A stretch of 64,000 bases of DNA from Trochalopteron elliotii (GCA_024734555.1 JANPWX010000028.1:2052245-2116244), one strand, 5' to 3'. Positions 25,441 to 38,678 are shown, numbered from the stretch's first letter. Numbers and translations: made by a program. Notes: generated by a model not told the origin, from the letters alone.

Positions 25441-26455
25441 CATGTCAAGCTGTAAGGAACAGAAACAGCAAAATGTCTAGTTTGTGGTGCAGGTGGAAAG
25501 AACTCCTATTTCATACTTTCCACATACAGCACAGACTGTAATGCAAATGGAGCAATATTATCCTGGAACAGTGAAAGGAATTCCATGGGAAATATAAATT
25601 CACAAGGCATTTTACCTGAGGACATACTCGTAATCTTCTCCACTGATACAAATTGTTCTCATTTGTACTGTGTCGTCTGAGGCATTTAATCTGCATTTCC
25701 AGAACTTTTCTCAGAGGAAGTCCTGAACTATGGTACTTCAATGTATAAAACAAAACAGCCCTGAAATGTATAATATGAAAGTATTTTCCTGGACATGACT
25801 GCCATAAAACATTAAAGGCTCTTCATTTGTCTACCTTCTATGCAAGACGTTTCCCAGATGTGTTGCTCCACTGGGAGTTCAAAGCCTCTGAAGTGCAAAT
25901 AAAATGTAAATTCAGTGAAGTGAGTAGTCATTAGTCATGTATTTCTTTTATTAGGTGAAAATTAGTCTGTTTAGGTATAACATATCCTTTGTTTCTTTCA
26001 GGTTTTGAACCGGCAGTATTTTCATCCTGAATTCTCCAATGTCAGCAACAGCAAGTTAAACCTGCAGTTAATCCATATACAGTTTAAAACACTATTTTCT
26101 AGAATAATTTTCCCTAATACCATAATATCACTGTGTTCCAGTCCTGAGGAAATGTATCCTTACATGTGAAAAGCATGTTTATTATTACTGGCCAATTTTC
26201 ACCCAAGTCTCAGCTCCTGAAAGGTCATATTTCTTCTGCTTGTTTTCATACTATGATCAGGAAAAAATAATATGTACAAGACCTCTGAGCTGCACACATA
26301 CAGGGTGGAAGTAGGCTGTTTACCTGATTGTAGACAATTTATATTATAATAGTGGTTAAATCTAAATCTGAGCATAAAATTCGTAGATGAATGATGAATT
26401 TACAAAAATGTAAATGTGTACATGTTAAATATTAAGACAGAAAACCATGCACATT
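25441..26455. other. Non-coding sequence, nothing recognised
   Basis: About one kilobase without recognised repeats, signals or frames above 80 codons. Confidence 0.5.
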
Positions 26456-26690
26456 TGTGGTGGGTCGATCCTGGCTGGATGCCAGATTCCCACCAAAGCT
26501 TCTCTATCTCTCCCTCTTCAGCTGGGCGGAGGAGATTAAATATAACAAAAGGGTCATGGGTTGATGAGATAAGGGCAGGGAGAGATCACTCATCAATTTC
26601 TGTCATGGGCAAAACAGACTGAACTTGGGGAAATTAGTTTGAATTTACAACCAATCTAATCAGAGTGGGGTATATGAGAAAAAAAAAAAC
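26456..26690 (-). mobile_element. Partial ERVL-type LTR (3' part)
   Basis: On the plus strand it starts TGTGGTGGGTCGATCCTGGC, which is the reverse complement of the LTR 3' end (ending CCACCACA). It continues through GCTGGATGCCAG, CACCAAAGCTTCTCTAT, a segment complementary to CTTATCTCATCAACCCATGA and CAGTCTGTTTTGCCCATGAC, and into the region just upstream of the polyadenylation site. The 5' part of the LTR is absent: the sequence fades into an A run at about 26680. It appears to be the same LTR family as the copy at 16142, in the opposite orientation and with the opposite half retained. Confidence 0.82.
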
Positions 26691-29600
26691 AAACCTTTAA
26701 ACAGAGCAGTTTCAAAACCAGCTCAGCTTTAATATTCATTATACATATATGCAACAAAAGGTTGAAAAATCCCTATTCTTGATATACTATACGCTGAAAA
26801 AAATTGCTGCTGTTGGCTTTTGGCTTTTAGCTTTTGTTCACCTTTGATTATGAATTAAAACAGAGCAATTTGTGGATAGTAGTTCAGCAGTCCTAATACC
26901 AATATCCCACTTTGAAGGAGCTTTTAACTTTCCTGTTTCTGACCAAAACACAGGATGATGTTGTGCCCTGTGGACAACATTTTTGACATCAATACTCTTA
27001 TAATAATTCATGTTAAAAATCCAGACAGTGAGGTCTTTTTTTTTTTTTATTTTCCTCAACAACCAGATTTCAAGAACTCTCAGAGTTGTTACTTTTACTG
27101 TCACAATGAGGGACGAATGCAGTGTTGAAAGGCAAGCCTCCTCAGGCAGAGTTTTTAAGCCTCTCCTTCCGCTTAACTAACTGTGTGGTCCACTGGAAGA
27201 GCAAGAGCATAGGAAGCCATGAGGGTGGCCCGAAGACATGGGAGCTAACAGCAGGGATACCCTCAGTGTATCTACAATGTTTTCTTCATAAAAAAATTAG
27301 GTATCTGGAAAAAATAATCATTTTGATCAAAATCCTGGGGTTTTTTCCCCTGGATTTTGAAGATACATTTTCAAACAGCAGGAGCTGAAAGGATATCAGC
27401 AGGTTCAGCAACAAGGACAAAAAAATACTGATGTGTCATTATATTGCTGGCTGCAGTCTAAGCTCGCTCATGCCAGCAAGCCCTTCATTCCTCTTACTGC
27501 TTCTCCCTTCACAGACAGTTCATAGCAATGCCAGGGCTTTTGCCCTTCTCCTTTTGTCCTGCTTCTGTGCCTGTCACCCTTGTCACCGTCTTTCTCAACT
27601 GTGCTCCCTGTTAACTCACCACTGGTTAAGTATAAGGCCAGTAGATTGGAAAAAAAGTAGCTGGTGCACTTTTTTTTCTACCCCAAGTCATATGGCAACC
27701 AAATAATAGTAAAATATTATATACATCCTGGGTTTGCTTTGTGATTTCCCTGAGCCATGATGCCTGGAAAAAACCCAGGTGGGGCCAACACTGCCTTCTT
27801 TGCTGACCAGAAAGTGCACAGAGTAACAGCCCAAACCTTCCTAGTTATTAGATCAAGAACACACTTTTCAAATATAAATTCTCCTTCACTTGTTATTTTA
27901 TGTTCTGTATAAACAGTGTAAGCTGCATAAAGGATTGTGCTTCCATTACAAGTATATAAAGGATTTAACTAAATGTTGTCATAACTCACAAGCAGTACAG
28001 CATTTAGGAATAGAAATAGGAAGGATGGTTGCCTGTAGGCTATAATGGTGGACTGTCAGAGACATAAGTATATTTAACGTGCAAAAAAAGAAATTTCAGT
28101 CTTTTCTGTGACTGTGATCACTCAGCACAGCTATGTTATAAATAGCAATAAAGAAAAATATGTGGAAAAGTGCATGCTTAGGATGCTGTTTAGGCATACA
28201 CAAAAATGGCAAGACATATAAAGTTCAAGGAATTAATGCTAGTGATAAAAATATCCAGGACAAAAAGCTAAAGTCCTTAAATTCTGGTTACAATAAAAAA
28301 TAGAGTGGACACTCCAGTCCATTCTAAGCCCAAGCCCTCTGACCATCTGTATTGAAGACAGAGGTGCCTTGGCCAGGGAGGTATGTTAACTCCAAGACAA
28401 GCAAATTTGATGTCCCAGTGAATATTTTTTTGTAGAAAGAAAGAAGCTAGACAGACAAAACTCCTTTAAACTTCACATTTGAGAGGCTCCCTTGCCTAAG
28501 AACTACAACATCAGACCTATATGAATTAGAGAAGAGAGAAATCCTTCCACAAGTTATGAGTTTATAGAAAAAATTTCAATATTACATAATATTTGCAATT
28601 TGAATGATTCATCTGGCCTTGAAGGATCTGCAGAATCATTAATTTGTAGAGGGCTTCATTAAAGTGCTGAAGAGACCTTTGTGGTTTTCATACAGCACCT
28701 AGTACTAGGCACACATAAATGTGTGTGTGTCCTTAGGGGCTCAACCTTTGTAAGAAGGAGTGACATTTAAACCTTTTATAAGCTCTGGAAATACATCCCT
28801 TTGATAAGATGGACGGTAGATACTTATTAAACTAACTGTTGTAGCTGCTTTTTACTCAACTTCACACACCTCTCCTTGTACCCATGCCATACTGTCCTCC
28901 ATATCTTACCCAAGAGCTACACAGCTTTCTGCCCTACAAGAAGTTGTTTCATTTATTTCATTTATTAAGTGTGTTCGCTGCATCTGTTGCTGGTAGCTCC
29001 ACAAGTCTGTGGACTGCCACATCTCCTGAGTTCTGTTAGTTCCACAATCAGTTTTTACTGAGGTCATGGAAAAAGTCTGTACCCATAAGCCTTCCAATGA
29101 CAGTCGTAAATCATGACTTGAGCTCTCCAGAACACCTGCCTGTACATCAGGGCTAATCCCTCTCTGATTGCAGATCTAGCTTCTTAAACCAAAATGTGTC
29201 ATAGGGCCAACAGAACCTACCTGCAGCCCAAATTGTACACAGAGGAGAGACAATTAGAATTACTTGCAAGTGAGTGCATCTGTCACTCTCCATGGTGTTA
29301 CTTCAGTCACTCATTTTAAGTAACAAACCCAAATTTTCCCCCAAATTTATCTTCTTATATGACATTAATAGATTCACAAGAGAACACATAATGGGAAACT
29401 CTGCAATGCATATCTGTCTACCTAACCACTTAGAATGCATCAGGGATCAATATATGCAGCAGCTTGAAAAGATGTTCAGGATTTAGAGGAAAAGTTTCAT
29501 TTTTTCTTGACTGAGGACAGTTTAGATATTAGAAGAGCATTTTATGATTTTGGATAGAAGTTTCAATCCACGATGATGTGTTGTTTGACCATTTCATGAA

Positions 29601-32521
29601 TTGCAAATACTTTCCAATTGTTCTAGAATTATTGAAATGACCTTCTAAAAACCCAAATGACCAAGAAAAACAAAGCCAGAAATCAACACAAGAATATCTT
29701 AGGAAAGAAATATCAGGAAAAAAACCCAACCTATTATCTATGGAGATGCAACAGAAAAAGTAAAAGTCAAGTGAATTAAAAAGGGACAAAAAAACCTAAA
29801 AAACTACTCAGAGACATTTATGAAAGGATTAACTTTTTATAAGAAGTAGTGTTGTGTGAATGGGTGACATACAAATTCCAAGACAGAAACTTTCTGAAAA
29901 TTATACACAGGACCTCTGACCTTGCACCTTCAGTAATTTGTTCAGTCAATGTTTCTTGCTGCTCCATTGGCATCAGTACAGTTTGTATACGGCATCTAGG
30001 TCTCATTCTTGTGCAGGAGAAAAGAAGTGAGCAAAGTCAGCTGTGCAAAAAAGGAGTTTTGAATGACTGGAAAACTTGCTTCTTTCACATTCTTCCCTTT
30101 CCTCTCCTAACAAGAATGCTAAAGTGCTATACAGATCCCACTCTACCATATTCTGAAGTACCCATTTGGAAATTGTATTATGAGAGTGGCAGATTAAAAG
30201 GTAAAGCTGATTGTAATACGTGACACCTTCTGCTGAACTTCTTTTATAAAAAAAACAAAACCGTCCTGTAAACATTATAAGAATGTAGGTGTTCTTTTGT
30301 CTTCAGCAAAGAAAAATATCTAAAATTTCTTTTTGTGTCTAAAACCACAACTATTTAATAGTCTTTTGAGATGAAAATTAGATTATTTATTGCACTTGTG
30401 TAAATTGCAATATTTAATGGACAAAAGAACTTTGTGAACCATGAAATACTGAGAAACATACCTACGTTTTTGTTTGCAATAAAATAAAATGTGAATAATA
30501 GCATTGACTTTGATTTATTTTTACCAGACTGATACCAGCACAATTATCTTTCTTTGGAATCTTTCTTTCCTTCTACCAGGAGTTTTGTGTGTACATCAGG
30601 AGAGCTGGCCTGCAGTGATGTGCGTTTCAGACTTGTCTGCTTTTTGGCCCATGTGTCTGGGTTTTCTCTGTTCTGAAGCCAAGTAATCTCTGGCCTTGGG
30701 CAGATATGTATGCCCATTTTTCACCTTGACAAAGGAATAAAATACAGCTGAGACACACATTACCAGAAACTGGGAGAATTCCTGAATCCCACAGTATAGA
30801 TGATGTTGTCATGGTGACTGGACACTCTAACATATAAAAAACTTTTAAAAACATAAAAAAACTTTTCACAACATTTATTGTCCAAAGTAAAAAAAGAAAA
30901 AAGCAGGAAAAAAAATTGAAAAGCCTTTAGAAGTTTCTCTTTTTAGAGTGTCAGGATATCATAGACTCTACCCCTTCAATTTTACTAGGAAAACTAAATG
31001 TAATGTTCCTTTAATAAGTTTTCTAAAAAGAGAAATGCAGCCATGATTTCTTTATTGTTTTCTACTTCATCCAATCTTCAACAAAGCTATCTGAAATTCA
31101 ATTTTTTTATCATTTGAATTGACCTTCTCTTTTCATTTTACCATGTTCCTCTTGAAAACTTTTATTCTTTAATTCTCACAACTCCTGCTGCACAACTCCT
31201 GTTTTCACATTATTACCAAATGCACTTATATGTGAACTGCACTTACATTCTATATAAATCTCCTTCAGAGTTAAAGTATCAATGATAGGTTGGATTTTTT
31301 CTGAATTAATTCCACTTCTAATATTTATGTGAAAACTAACCTATTTTATTAAAAGCAAATTCTTTTTTAAGCACCATAGTAATTGCTTCATTACTACTGT
31401 TCCTGATATTGTCATTACTAATATCAGTATAGTGCAGCTGAGGAACACAGAAAAAGAAATGTGTTTTTAATAATATTGGAAAAACTTTACATATAAAACT
31501 CAAGGCTTCTGAGGAAACCTAATATTAAAATCTAATGCAAATTATATTTAAGAGAAAAAAGAAAGACATTCCCTGTTGTTATTTGGTAAAATGTGCAATA
31601 AAACCAAGTCAAATAAAGGTACAGACTGTGCCTGTGCTAGCAAACTAAATGGCATGAGGGAACCAGGCTGAGGTCTGGCACTTGTACCTTGTTTAACTGT
31701 TCCCATGCTCCCTGGCATGGTTTTGGTCCAAGAGATTTAGCAGGATCAGAGACAGTGCTTGGTTGGGAACAAGTATGTGTTGAAGACTCTTAATAAATAA
31801 CCTTCTCACATTCAACATGCGGTGTTGGGGGCTAAGACATCTCAGATGAGTGGACATATGCCAGGAAAAAATCTTTGCCCTGCTTTTTTACTAAGAGAAA
31901 TATAACTTGGGTTCACTTTTTCTGGAAAACCCCTTTTGAAGTCCTGTAAGTACTATAGCAAATAATTTTGCAGTTGGGAAAGTTCATTGAAACAAGTAGC
32001 TCTAAAAAATATCCTACCACACAGACAGAATGAAAATGCCAGACTCATAGACATGGTCAGTTGATTCTGAGCATTGCTCCTCTTTAAGAGACAGATTCAC
32101 AACCCTTGCAACTGGTTAATATGTTGAGATTTAGGTTACTTATATTCTTCAGTGAACTACTTTTGTCTATTTTGCAGGAGCCAGTTATTTAGAAAGAAGT
32201 TTCATATTTTAAAGTAATAAACTTAGAGAGCGAGAATTTGTAATCTGTTTACAAAGTAAAAAAAAAAGGGGTTGTGATTTATTTGATTTCTTAATACATT
32301 TTATTTCTTCACTAGACTGCAAGAAGCCAGATGGGACAGCATGTAGTGTTTTCAGGGATAATCAAAGTGTTTGCACAAGCTGGTTTATTGAAATCGAATT
32401 TCTTCCTAGGAGTCAGTAGCAGACACCTGTTAAAAGCAAACTATTGACTTTTAAGTTGCCTATATCTCAAAATACAGGTGCAAAATTTGGCACAGATGAT
32501 ATCTCTTGGTAGGTGTGGTGC
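26691..32521. other. Non-coding stretch with one strong hairpin
   Basis: The only marked structure is the inverted repeat at 27327-27360, listed separately. A 124-codon frame at 29849-30223 (plus) has no domain or splice context. Around 31640-31830 there is a GC-richer piece with AATAAATAA that could be an old LTR tail, but the ends cannot be defined. Confidence 0.5.
27327..27360. repeat. Near-perfect inverted repeat with T6 loop
   Basis: The arms TCAAAATCCTGGGG and CCCCTGGATTTTGA pair over 14 bases with a single T-T mismatch and are separated by exactly six T. This is a compact hairpin or cruciform. No mobile element ends adjoin it. On the plus strand the stem with its GC-rich top does not have the T run in the place of an intrinsic terminator. 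Confidence 0.85.
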
Positions 32522-32970
32522 TGTCATGGATATTCCCCAATTTAGTACTCCCACTAAAAAGAAAACCAGAACTGCTCCCTTGCCCATCTCCAGAGGGAGA
32601 TAAAAGGCAGAGATCGTGGGTTGAGATAAGAATGATTTACTGGAAATAGCAATGAGATAGGAAAACAAATAACAACAATATCAAATGACAAAAGTGTCAC
32701 CCAGAGGGGGTGATTTACATGCAAAATGCTCATCATGCCTGGGACAATGAAAAATGATGATGAATCCAGGCTCTGTCTACCATGTTTTCCCAGGACCAGA
32801 AAGGAATACTGTTCCTTCTCAGGAGGGAGGAAGAGTCCTTTTCCCCAAAGTCCTGGCAATGACATAAGATGGCATCAACATCATTTGGGTCTTGGCCATG
32901 ACATGGCTCCTGGCCCCGCCCCCTCACAGCTACTGCAAAAATGAAGCAGGAAAGCTGGCAAGGCCAAAGC
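32522..32970 (-). mobile_element. ERVL-like LTR
   Basis: The plus-strand start TGTCATGGATATTCCCC is the reverse of an LTR 3' end in CATGACA. Read on the minus strand, a block with TTATCTCAACCCACGA about 120 bases before the 3' end matches the same block in the ERVL LTR at 26456, and the variant signal AGTAAA just upstream could be a changed polyadenylation signal. The segment about 32860-32950 (GACATAAGATGGCATCAAC, then a GC box GGCCCCGCCCCC) would be U3. The right limit is approximate: no clear TG start was seen on the minus strand, though a CATGACA near 32897-32903 is an alternative end. Confidence 0.68.
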
Positions 32971-35900
32971 AATAAAAAGAAATTCCTCTGGCTTCTCAGT
33001 TGCAGTTGTTCTAGTCCTATACAGTGCTACTTAAAATTTATATCTAGAGTTGCATTAGCACATCAATGGCAAAAGAAATACTTCTCAGTACGGATAGCTC
33101 GCAGAGGTGAAAAAGGGGAAGGAAAGGAAGACAAAATGTCAGTCTGCAAGCTTAGCACAGGAGTTGCTTATCATACTCTAATAAAATGTATTCTTCAAAT
33201 ACAGAGTGTTAATCCTCCAAGGATTCAGTAACTAGACACTGCAAAAGAATCACTCTGGTATTGCATTGAATGTTGTCATAGAAATGAATTTATGCTTTAC
33301 TTTGATTGTTAAGCATGAGATGACTCATTCTCAATCACAATGTCTTTTGCAGATGAAAAAGAAAAAAGTTCAGGTCCACTTTAATTTGTCTGAATTAATG
33401 ACATGATAAGAGTGGTATCTGTCCCTCTCTTCTGATCTGCAGTTAATTAGTAAACAGGAGAATTTGGAAGCAAGGAGGAAAGGTCCTGCATGCTCCACAG
33501 GCATCAAGGCTCTAGCACAGCTGTCTAAGCTGCACTGCTTGCTTTCATGTCTGTCCTGGTGATTTCATTGCAAGATGGTTTAGGTGATTCCTGCCCAGGT
33601 GGTCTGTTGCTAAAGTGTTCTCTCCATTAATGAAAAACTTAATGTTTGATTCAGGTTTAAAAACAGTACTGGGCACTGGGCCACTAAGGATGAAGAGTTG
33701 CAGCACAGAATAATATCAAAAGCTTCCAAGGATCAGGCAATAAATAGCATCCAAGTTATCAGAACTGGAAATAATAGGGAACGCTGAAAAAAAAAGCAAT
33801 TTAATGATGTTTCCATTTACTTTCAGATATGCTTTAGATATATATTAAAACCTGATTGAATTTGACAGACTGTGGTGCAGGAAGCTGTTTGCACACAGGT
33901 TGGTTTAGGGAAAATGACCTGCAGCTGCAATGACTTTTTTTAACAACTAAAAGAATCATTTGATCAGAATGGTTGAATGATAAGGGACTAAGAAAACACC
34001 TTAGCTCCTTTCAATAAAACTATATTTTGTATGATTAATTCCCCATATTTTTATACAGAAATGTAGTGCAATAATGATGTAAATGTCTTCCTTTTCCCCT
34101 CTTTCATTTTGATAACATTTCTATCAGTTCTCTATCAGTCAGATTTTACAGATTTGTATAACAGCTTAGGCAATACCTCACCATCTGTACTGATTTCCTG
34201 TGATTTGGTATTCACATTTCTTTCCTAACATCACTCCTCAGAAAGTACTTAGGACTACATCATGCTTATTACCTGATGTTTTTATCCTCAGGCAAAACAA
34301 CCAAACCTGAGCCAAGTATTCAGCAGTTGACTAACAACAGGAGAATAAATTTTAACTATAGTTTTAGTCTGATAATTGCTGGGAAACTAATCAAGTTCCT
34401 CAGTGAGTTCTTTTTTTTTACCTGTCAAAAATTACCTTGCCAGACTTTTCTTTTTCTTCTCTGAGAAGCAGGGAACTTCGAGGTGCTGAAAAGAAGCATG
34501 TAGGTTGGGGTTTAAGCACTACGAGGGCTCATTCCACTTCACTAAACCCATATGAACCACAAATTCAGAGTCGTAAATCTGAAGACTACGGGGAAGTTTA
34601 GAGACCAGCCTCTTGCTGTGAACATAGATGGCTCCAACAACCTGTTGGAGAGAAATGCAAGTTCGTAGTGACTAAGACAGTCTGTGCGATATGTTCTGGA
34701 TAGGGATAAAATCTTTTGGTTTAGCCCTAAATATGGTACCAGCCATAGAGGATACTTTACAAAATCATGTTTGAATGTCACCTAGCGATCACCCACCAGT
34801 CTTTCTTTTATAGATTTTACTCAGAAGCTAAAGTATACATTTAAAAATCTACTACAATAAATATTTCACTACTACATTATCTAGACACTGAAGAAAGAAG
34901 ACAATGAAATCGCCAGCTTGTTGTCAGTGATATTGTATCCTCTGTTTCTTGTACTGCTTTACAAGTTCAGATCACCTTCTATGTCTACTGTGAACGAACT
35001 TCTGAAGCACCCTCTGAGGTTACATTTCTTTAACACTTGATAATATCAGCAAAATATTTCTTCAAGAGTCAGTCAGAGCTGAGAAAACAGTATCTGTGAA
35101 TGCCACAAGAGATCTTTTTACGTTTTCAAGATGCTGACAAAAATTTCAGTGGGAGATTGTGGATGCTGCATTGCATTAAAACTACAACTTAACTGAAGAA
35201 AAATATCTGTAGGGATCTTTAGAAGACATATTACTCTGGCCTTTGATGAACATGAAACAGCACTGCCTCAAACTTATGGTGATCACAAAAGCATACACAA
35301 GACAATGTTGTGATGAAAATGACAAAACAAACTAAATCATAATCTTGGAGTAATTAGGGAAAGCAACCATATTATCGGATGTTCAGCCACTGCTTTGATG
35401 CCAAAGTCCTCTCCTATCAGCCAGCCTTTTTCACTCTTTAACACTGGCCAAATATTTGGTAATTTAAAATTTTTTCAGGTTGCCATTAAAATTCTGTGAC
35501 TGTCTAAACTTCAATACAAAACATTTTAACAGCCCCCAGTACGGGAAGATGATAGCCTCCATCTTCCAGGATGATGGCTTTCATTTGCAGTCGGTGAGGG
35601 TGATGTTAATTACAAACCCCTTCATGGCAGGGAACAAGCAGCTCTTGTCAGAGGTCCTGCCCAGGACATTGTAACCCTGGGTTCTCAATGCTCTGCCCAT
35701 CCCAGCATGAGGGAACCAGGGCCCAAATGTTCTTTAAACCTTATGTAGTCAGATATTCTGTATGGGCACAATTCTCCAGCTTTCTGTCTAAGCAAGGTCT
35801 TTGTTTTATCCTGATTGTTTAAATCACCAGGCTAGAAGGGGCAGAAGCAAAAAAGGTACAAAAGACAGTACTTGCCTCAAAGTCACTGGGAGTCTGTTCC

Positions 35901-36108
35901 TTATAACTAATCTAAAAAAACATACATTTTTTGAGCATAAATTCTCCCACCTTCAGGTCCAAGCCATGAGGATAGGATTGATGACCGTCTTAGCACCAGT
36001 ATTCAAGTATCCCTTGCAACACTGTTGTTGTTCAGTAGGAAGGAAGAAGACAGTCTCAGAGACTGTCTGTCCTAAGACGACTTTATGATGCTTGTATTCC
36101 CAATTGTC
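32971..36108. other. Non-coding sequence, nothing recognised
   Basis: No repeat family, LTR or exon-like structure is recognisable. Frames are all below 100 codons. Confidence 0.5.
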
Positions 36109-36711
36109 TGTTCTGTTTAGTCTGGATATTAAGTTCTAACTTTTAAGACTGGTTCTATGAATGAAGGGTGGAAAGAAGCATGCAGTTTGTTTGCAGAAGC
36201 TGCACTCACTGCTCCACATTCTGCTCCTGAATTGTGTTGTCTGCAGCACGGACAGCGGGAGAGAGCTCTCCTTTCCTTTTTAGTTAGGTTTTTTTGTTAG
36301 CTGAGGCAGAAAAGTTCCCCAGTCTTTTCTTTTTCTTGGAGCTGTTCAGCCCAGCTCTGGACTGAAAACCCAGAAAAATACTGGGAGCTCACACCTGTGG
36401 CCCACTGGGGCCCAGGACACAGAATTTTCTGGTGCTAGAGGGACTAATAAGAGACTGAGTGAGTCAAGCTACACGCCACGACAAGGACTTCCTGAATTGG
36501 CCATGTTTTCGGAACAGTGAGAGGTTTTATTGTTTAGTTCTTTGGGGTTTTTTTTAATGCTTGTGAATACTTTGCTTGCTAAATAAACAGGTTTTTTCCA
36601 CTTCTCTCAAAAAATCTTTTTCCAAATCAGTAAGGGGAGGGCCCACTTAAATCTGCTTTCTAGAGGGACCTCTTTGGAAGTTTCCTCCCAGCTTTGCCCT
36701 AAACCAGAACA
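36109..36711 (+). mobile_element. Solo LTR of an endogenous retrovirus
   Basis: The left end TGTTCTGTTTAG and the right end CTAAACCAGAACA form an imperfect terminal inverted repeat. An AATAAA signal lies at 36582-36587 in GCTAAATAAACAGG, about 125 bases before the end, and the U5 part (GGAGGGCCCACTT, then TTTGCCCTAAACCAG) resembles a known avian ERVL-class LTR as I recall it. The flanking pentamers TTGTC and CTGCC differ only by two C/T transitions, which would fit an old 5-bp target duplication. No internal retroviral sequence adjoins it. Confidence 0.75.
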
Positions 36712-37894
36712 CTGCCCCACTCTCTCATCCTGGTGTCTGCAGCGCTAGGACATCTGAAGCTGCACATAGCCAAGGATCCTGCCTAGTGAGCATTCAGATA
36801 GTCAAAGTTATTTGACAAAAAGATGTTTCCTGAGGCATGAGTCCTCAGAAATCAACTAAACCTTCTGAACCTCAAATGGAGGGGCAGGTTTAATTTTTAG
36901 TTTGTGAAAGGAACTCATACCCCAGGGAAGAGAGAGAGCTCATGCTTCGGGACCAGGTTCACACTCTTTAAACTCTCCTCAATAGCAGTCTGTGAAACTC
37001 GGGCCCTCAAAAGAGGTCTGATCTCTCTGCTGGGATAAATACATAGCTTAGGTCTTGCCAAGGCTGTGTGTATGTGTATGTATGTGTGTGCACTGCACAG
37101 CACATGGTTTCATACAGAGCCTTCCGGAAAATCTTAAGTGGTAAAATCTGTTCTAAAGGAGTGGAAAATGCTTGAAGTTAGTAATTTGTTTCTCATAATA
37201 ATCATCTTAGCAAGTCATGGTGAAACAGGCCAATACATAAACCAAAACAAATAGATGGTACAGATAATTAGGTAGGTTTTTTTTAAAATCTGCTTGAAAT
37301 ATATGCATATTTTCAGGCATCTGTGTGACATTAATTCTGATTTTATATAAACAGTCAGTAATTGCAGTTATTGTTAATTCTAAAATTCTTTTTATTATAT
37401 TAGCGAGATCATACGAACAAAATGAACAGCAAATACACATGATTTCTTGAATGATTAGCAAATAAATAAGACCTATATTTCTTCCTTGTTTTCTGTTTTG
37501 ACAGAAAATAAGTCTATCTGATCAGAATTAAGTAAGAAAGAAAAATATTTATCATAAATGGAAGTAATATTTAAATCATTTCATCTGCTCTTCTCTTTCT
37601 GGTTCTACAGAAAATTCTACTACAGAATAAAACTACAGAAAGTTCTACTACAATTCTTGGCTGCTTCTGTTATTCAGCTTGTTTCAAATGCCAGCGAATG
37701 CATTATGAAATCTTATCCTCCTAAGAGACTGAATATCCACAGAGCCAATAGAAAGAACAAGGAAAAAGAAAGAAAGTATGTAGGCTCCAATAGATAATGG
37801 ACAACAGAAACTACCAAGAGGAAATTGTTGTCTTGGAAAATTATATACAGTATTTGTTCAAAAGTTGATAGCTCCTGTCAAACCCAACAGTGTC
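36712..37894. other. Non-coding sequence, nothing recognised
   Basis: Contains a short GT-rich stretch near 37068-37091. No gene or mobile element is recognisable up to the pyrimidine tract. Confidence 0.5.
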
Positions 37895-38282
37895 TCTTTT
37901 CCTTTTCCTTTTCCTTTTCCTTTTCCTTTTCCTTTTCCTTTTCCTTTTCCTTTTCCTTTTTCTTTTTCTTCTTTTTCTTTTTCCTTTTCTTTTTCTTTTT
38001 CTTTTTCTTTTTCTTTTTCTTTTTCTTTTTCTTTTTCTTTTTCTTTTTCTTTTTCTTTTTCTTTTTCTTTTTCTTTTTCTTTTTCTTTTTCTTTTTCTTT
38101 TTCTTTTTCTTTTTCTTTTTCTTTTTCTTTTTCTTTTTCTTTTTCTTTTTCTTTTTCTTTTTCTTTTTCTTTTTCTTTTTCTTTTTCTTTTTCTTTTTCT
38201 TTTTCTTTTTCTTTTTCTTTTTCTTTTTCTTTTTCATTTCTTTTTCTTTTTCATTTCTTTTTCTTTTTTCTTTTTTTCTTTT
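37895..38282. repeat. (CCTTTT)n-(CTTTTT)n hexanucleotide microsatellite
   Basis: About eleven CCTTTT units pass, through a short irregular part at 37960-37990, into about forty CTTTTT units. After 38230 the array degrades with CATTTC interruptions and ends before ATCATCATCAT. The six-base period is why all three forward readings stay open as Phe-Ser, Phe-Pro or Leu-Phe dipeptide strings, and why the reverse reading is Lys/Glu-rich. None of these is a gene. The strand is pure pyrimidine over more than 300 bases and has mirror symmetry. Confidence 0.97.
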
Positions 38283-38678
38283 ATCATCATCATACAGTGC
38301 ATGTTTATGCCACCTCAGTTTCAGGATTTTGTGCACCCCATCAGGATTTTTTTTACTTTTACACTGATCAGACTTTTAGGTGCAAAATAACCAGATACAA
38401 AAATCTTATATGCTGTAATCTCCCCCATGGAACAGGAAAGTTTTATAAGATAGTGTTATCCATCAGTACACAGCTGCAATTTCCTCATACTGTTGTTCCT
38501 TATAGATATTGCTGGGGGCTGGTGAGAGTATGGCAGATAAAACCACTGTGTATCCATGTGAAGTATTTTGAAAGGAGCTTGGGCTTTATTTGTGGGTGAC
38601 AAGATACTGTCCAAGCTTTTCAGCTGCTCTCTGCCTTATTACTGGCTTCTTGAAAAAAGAATAAAAAACTGTGGAAAC

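Noticed and set aside
29849..30223. 124-codon plus-strand frame, Cys-rich
   Set aside because: No domain, no signal peptide of good quality and no splice context; the minus strand has equally long frames here.
31640..31830. Possible old LTR tail with AATAAATAA
   Set aside because: No TG...CA ends, TATA box or inverted repeat could be placed.
31652..35721. 16-base word GCATGAGGGAACCAGG occurring near 31655 and 35706
   Set aside because: One such shared 16-mer is about what chance predicts for 64 kb, and the flanks do not align.
37825..38599. Several long forward and reverse open frames of 150-240 codons
   Set aside because: They are dipeptide strings produced by the hexanucleotide tract, which cannot contain a stop in any frame.
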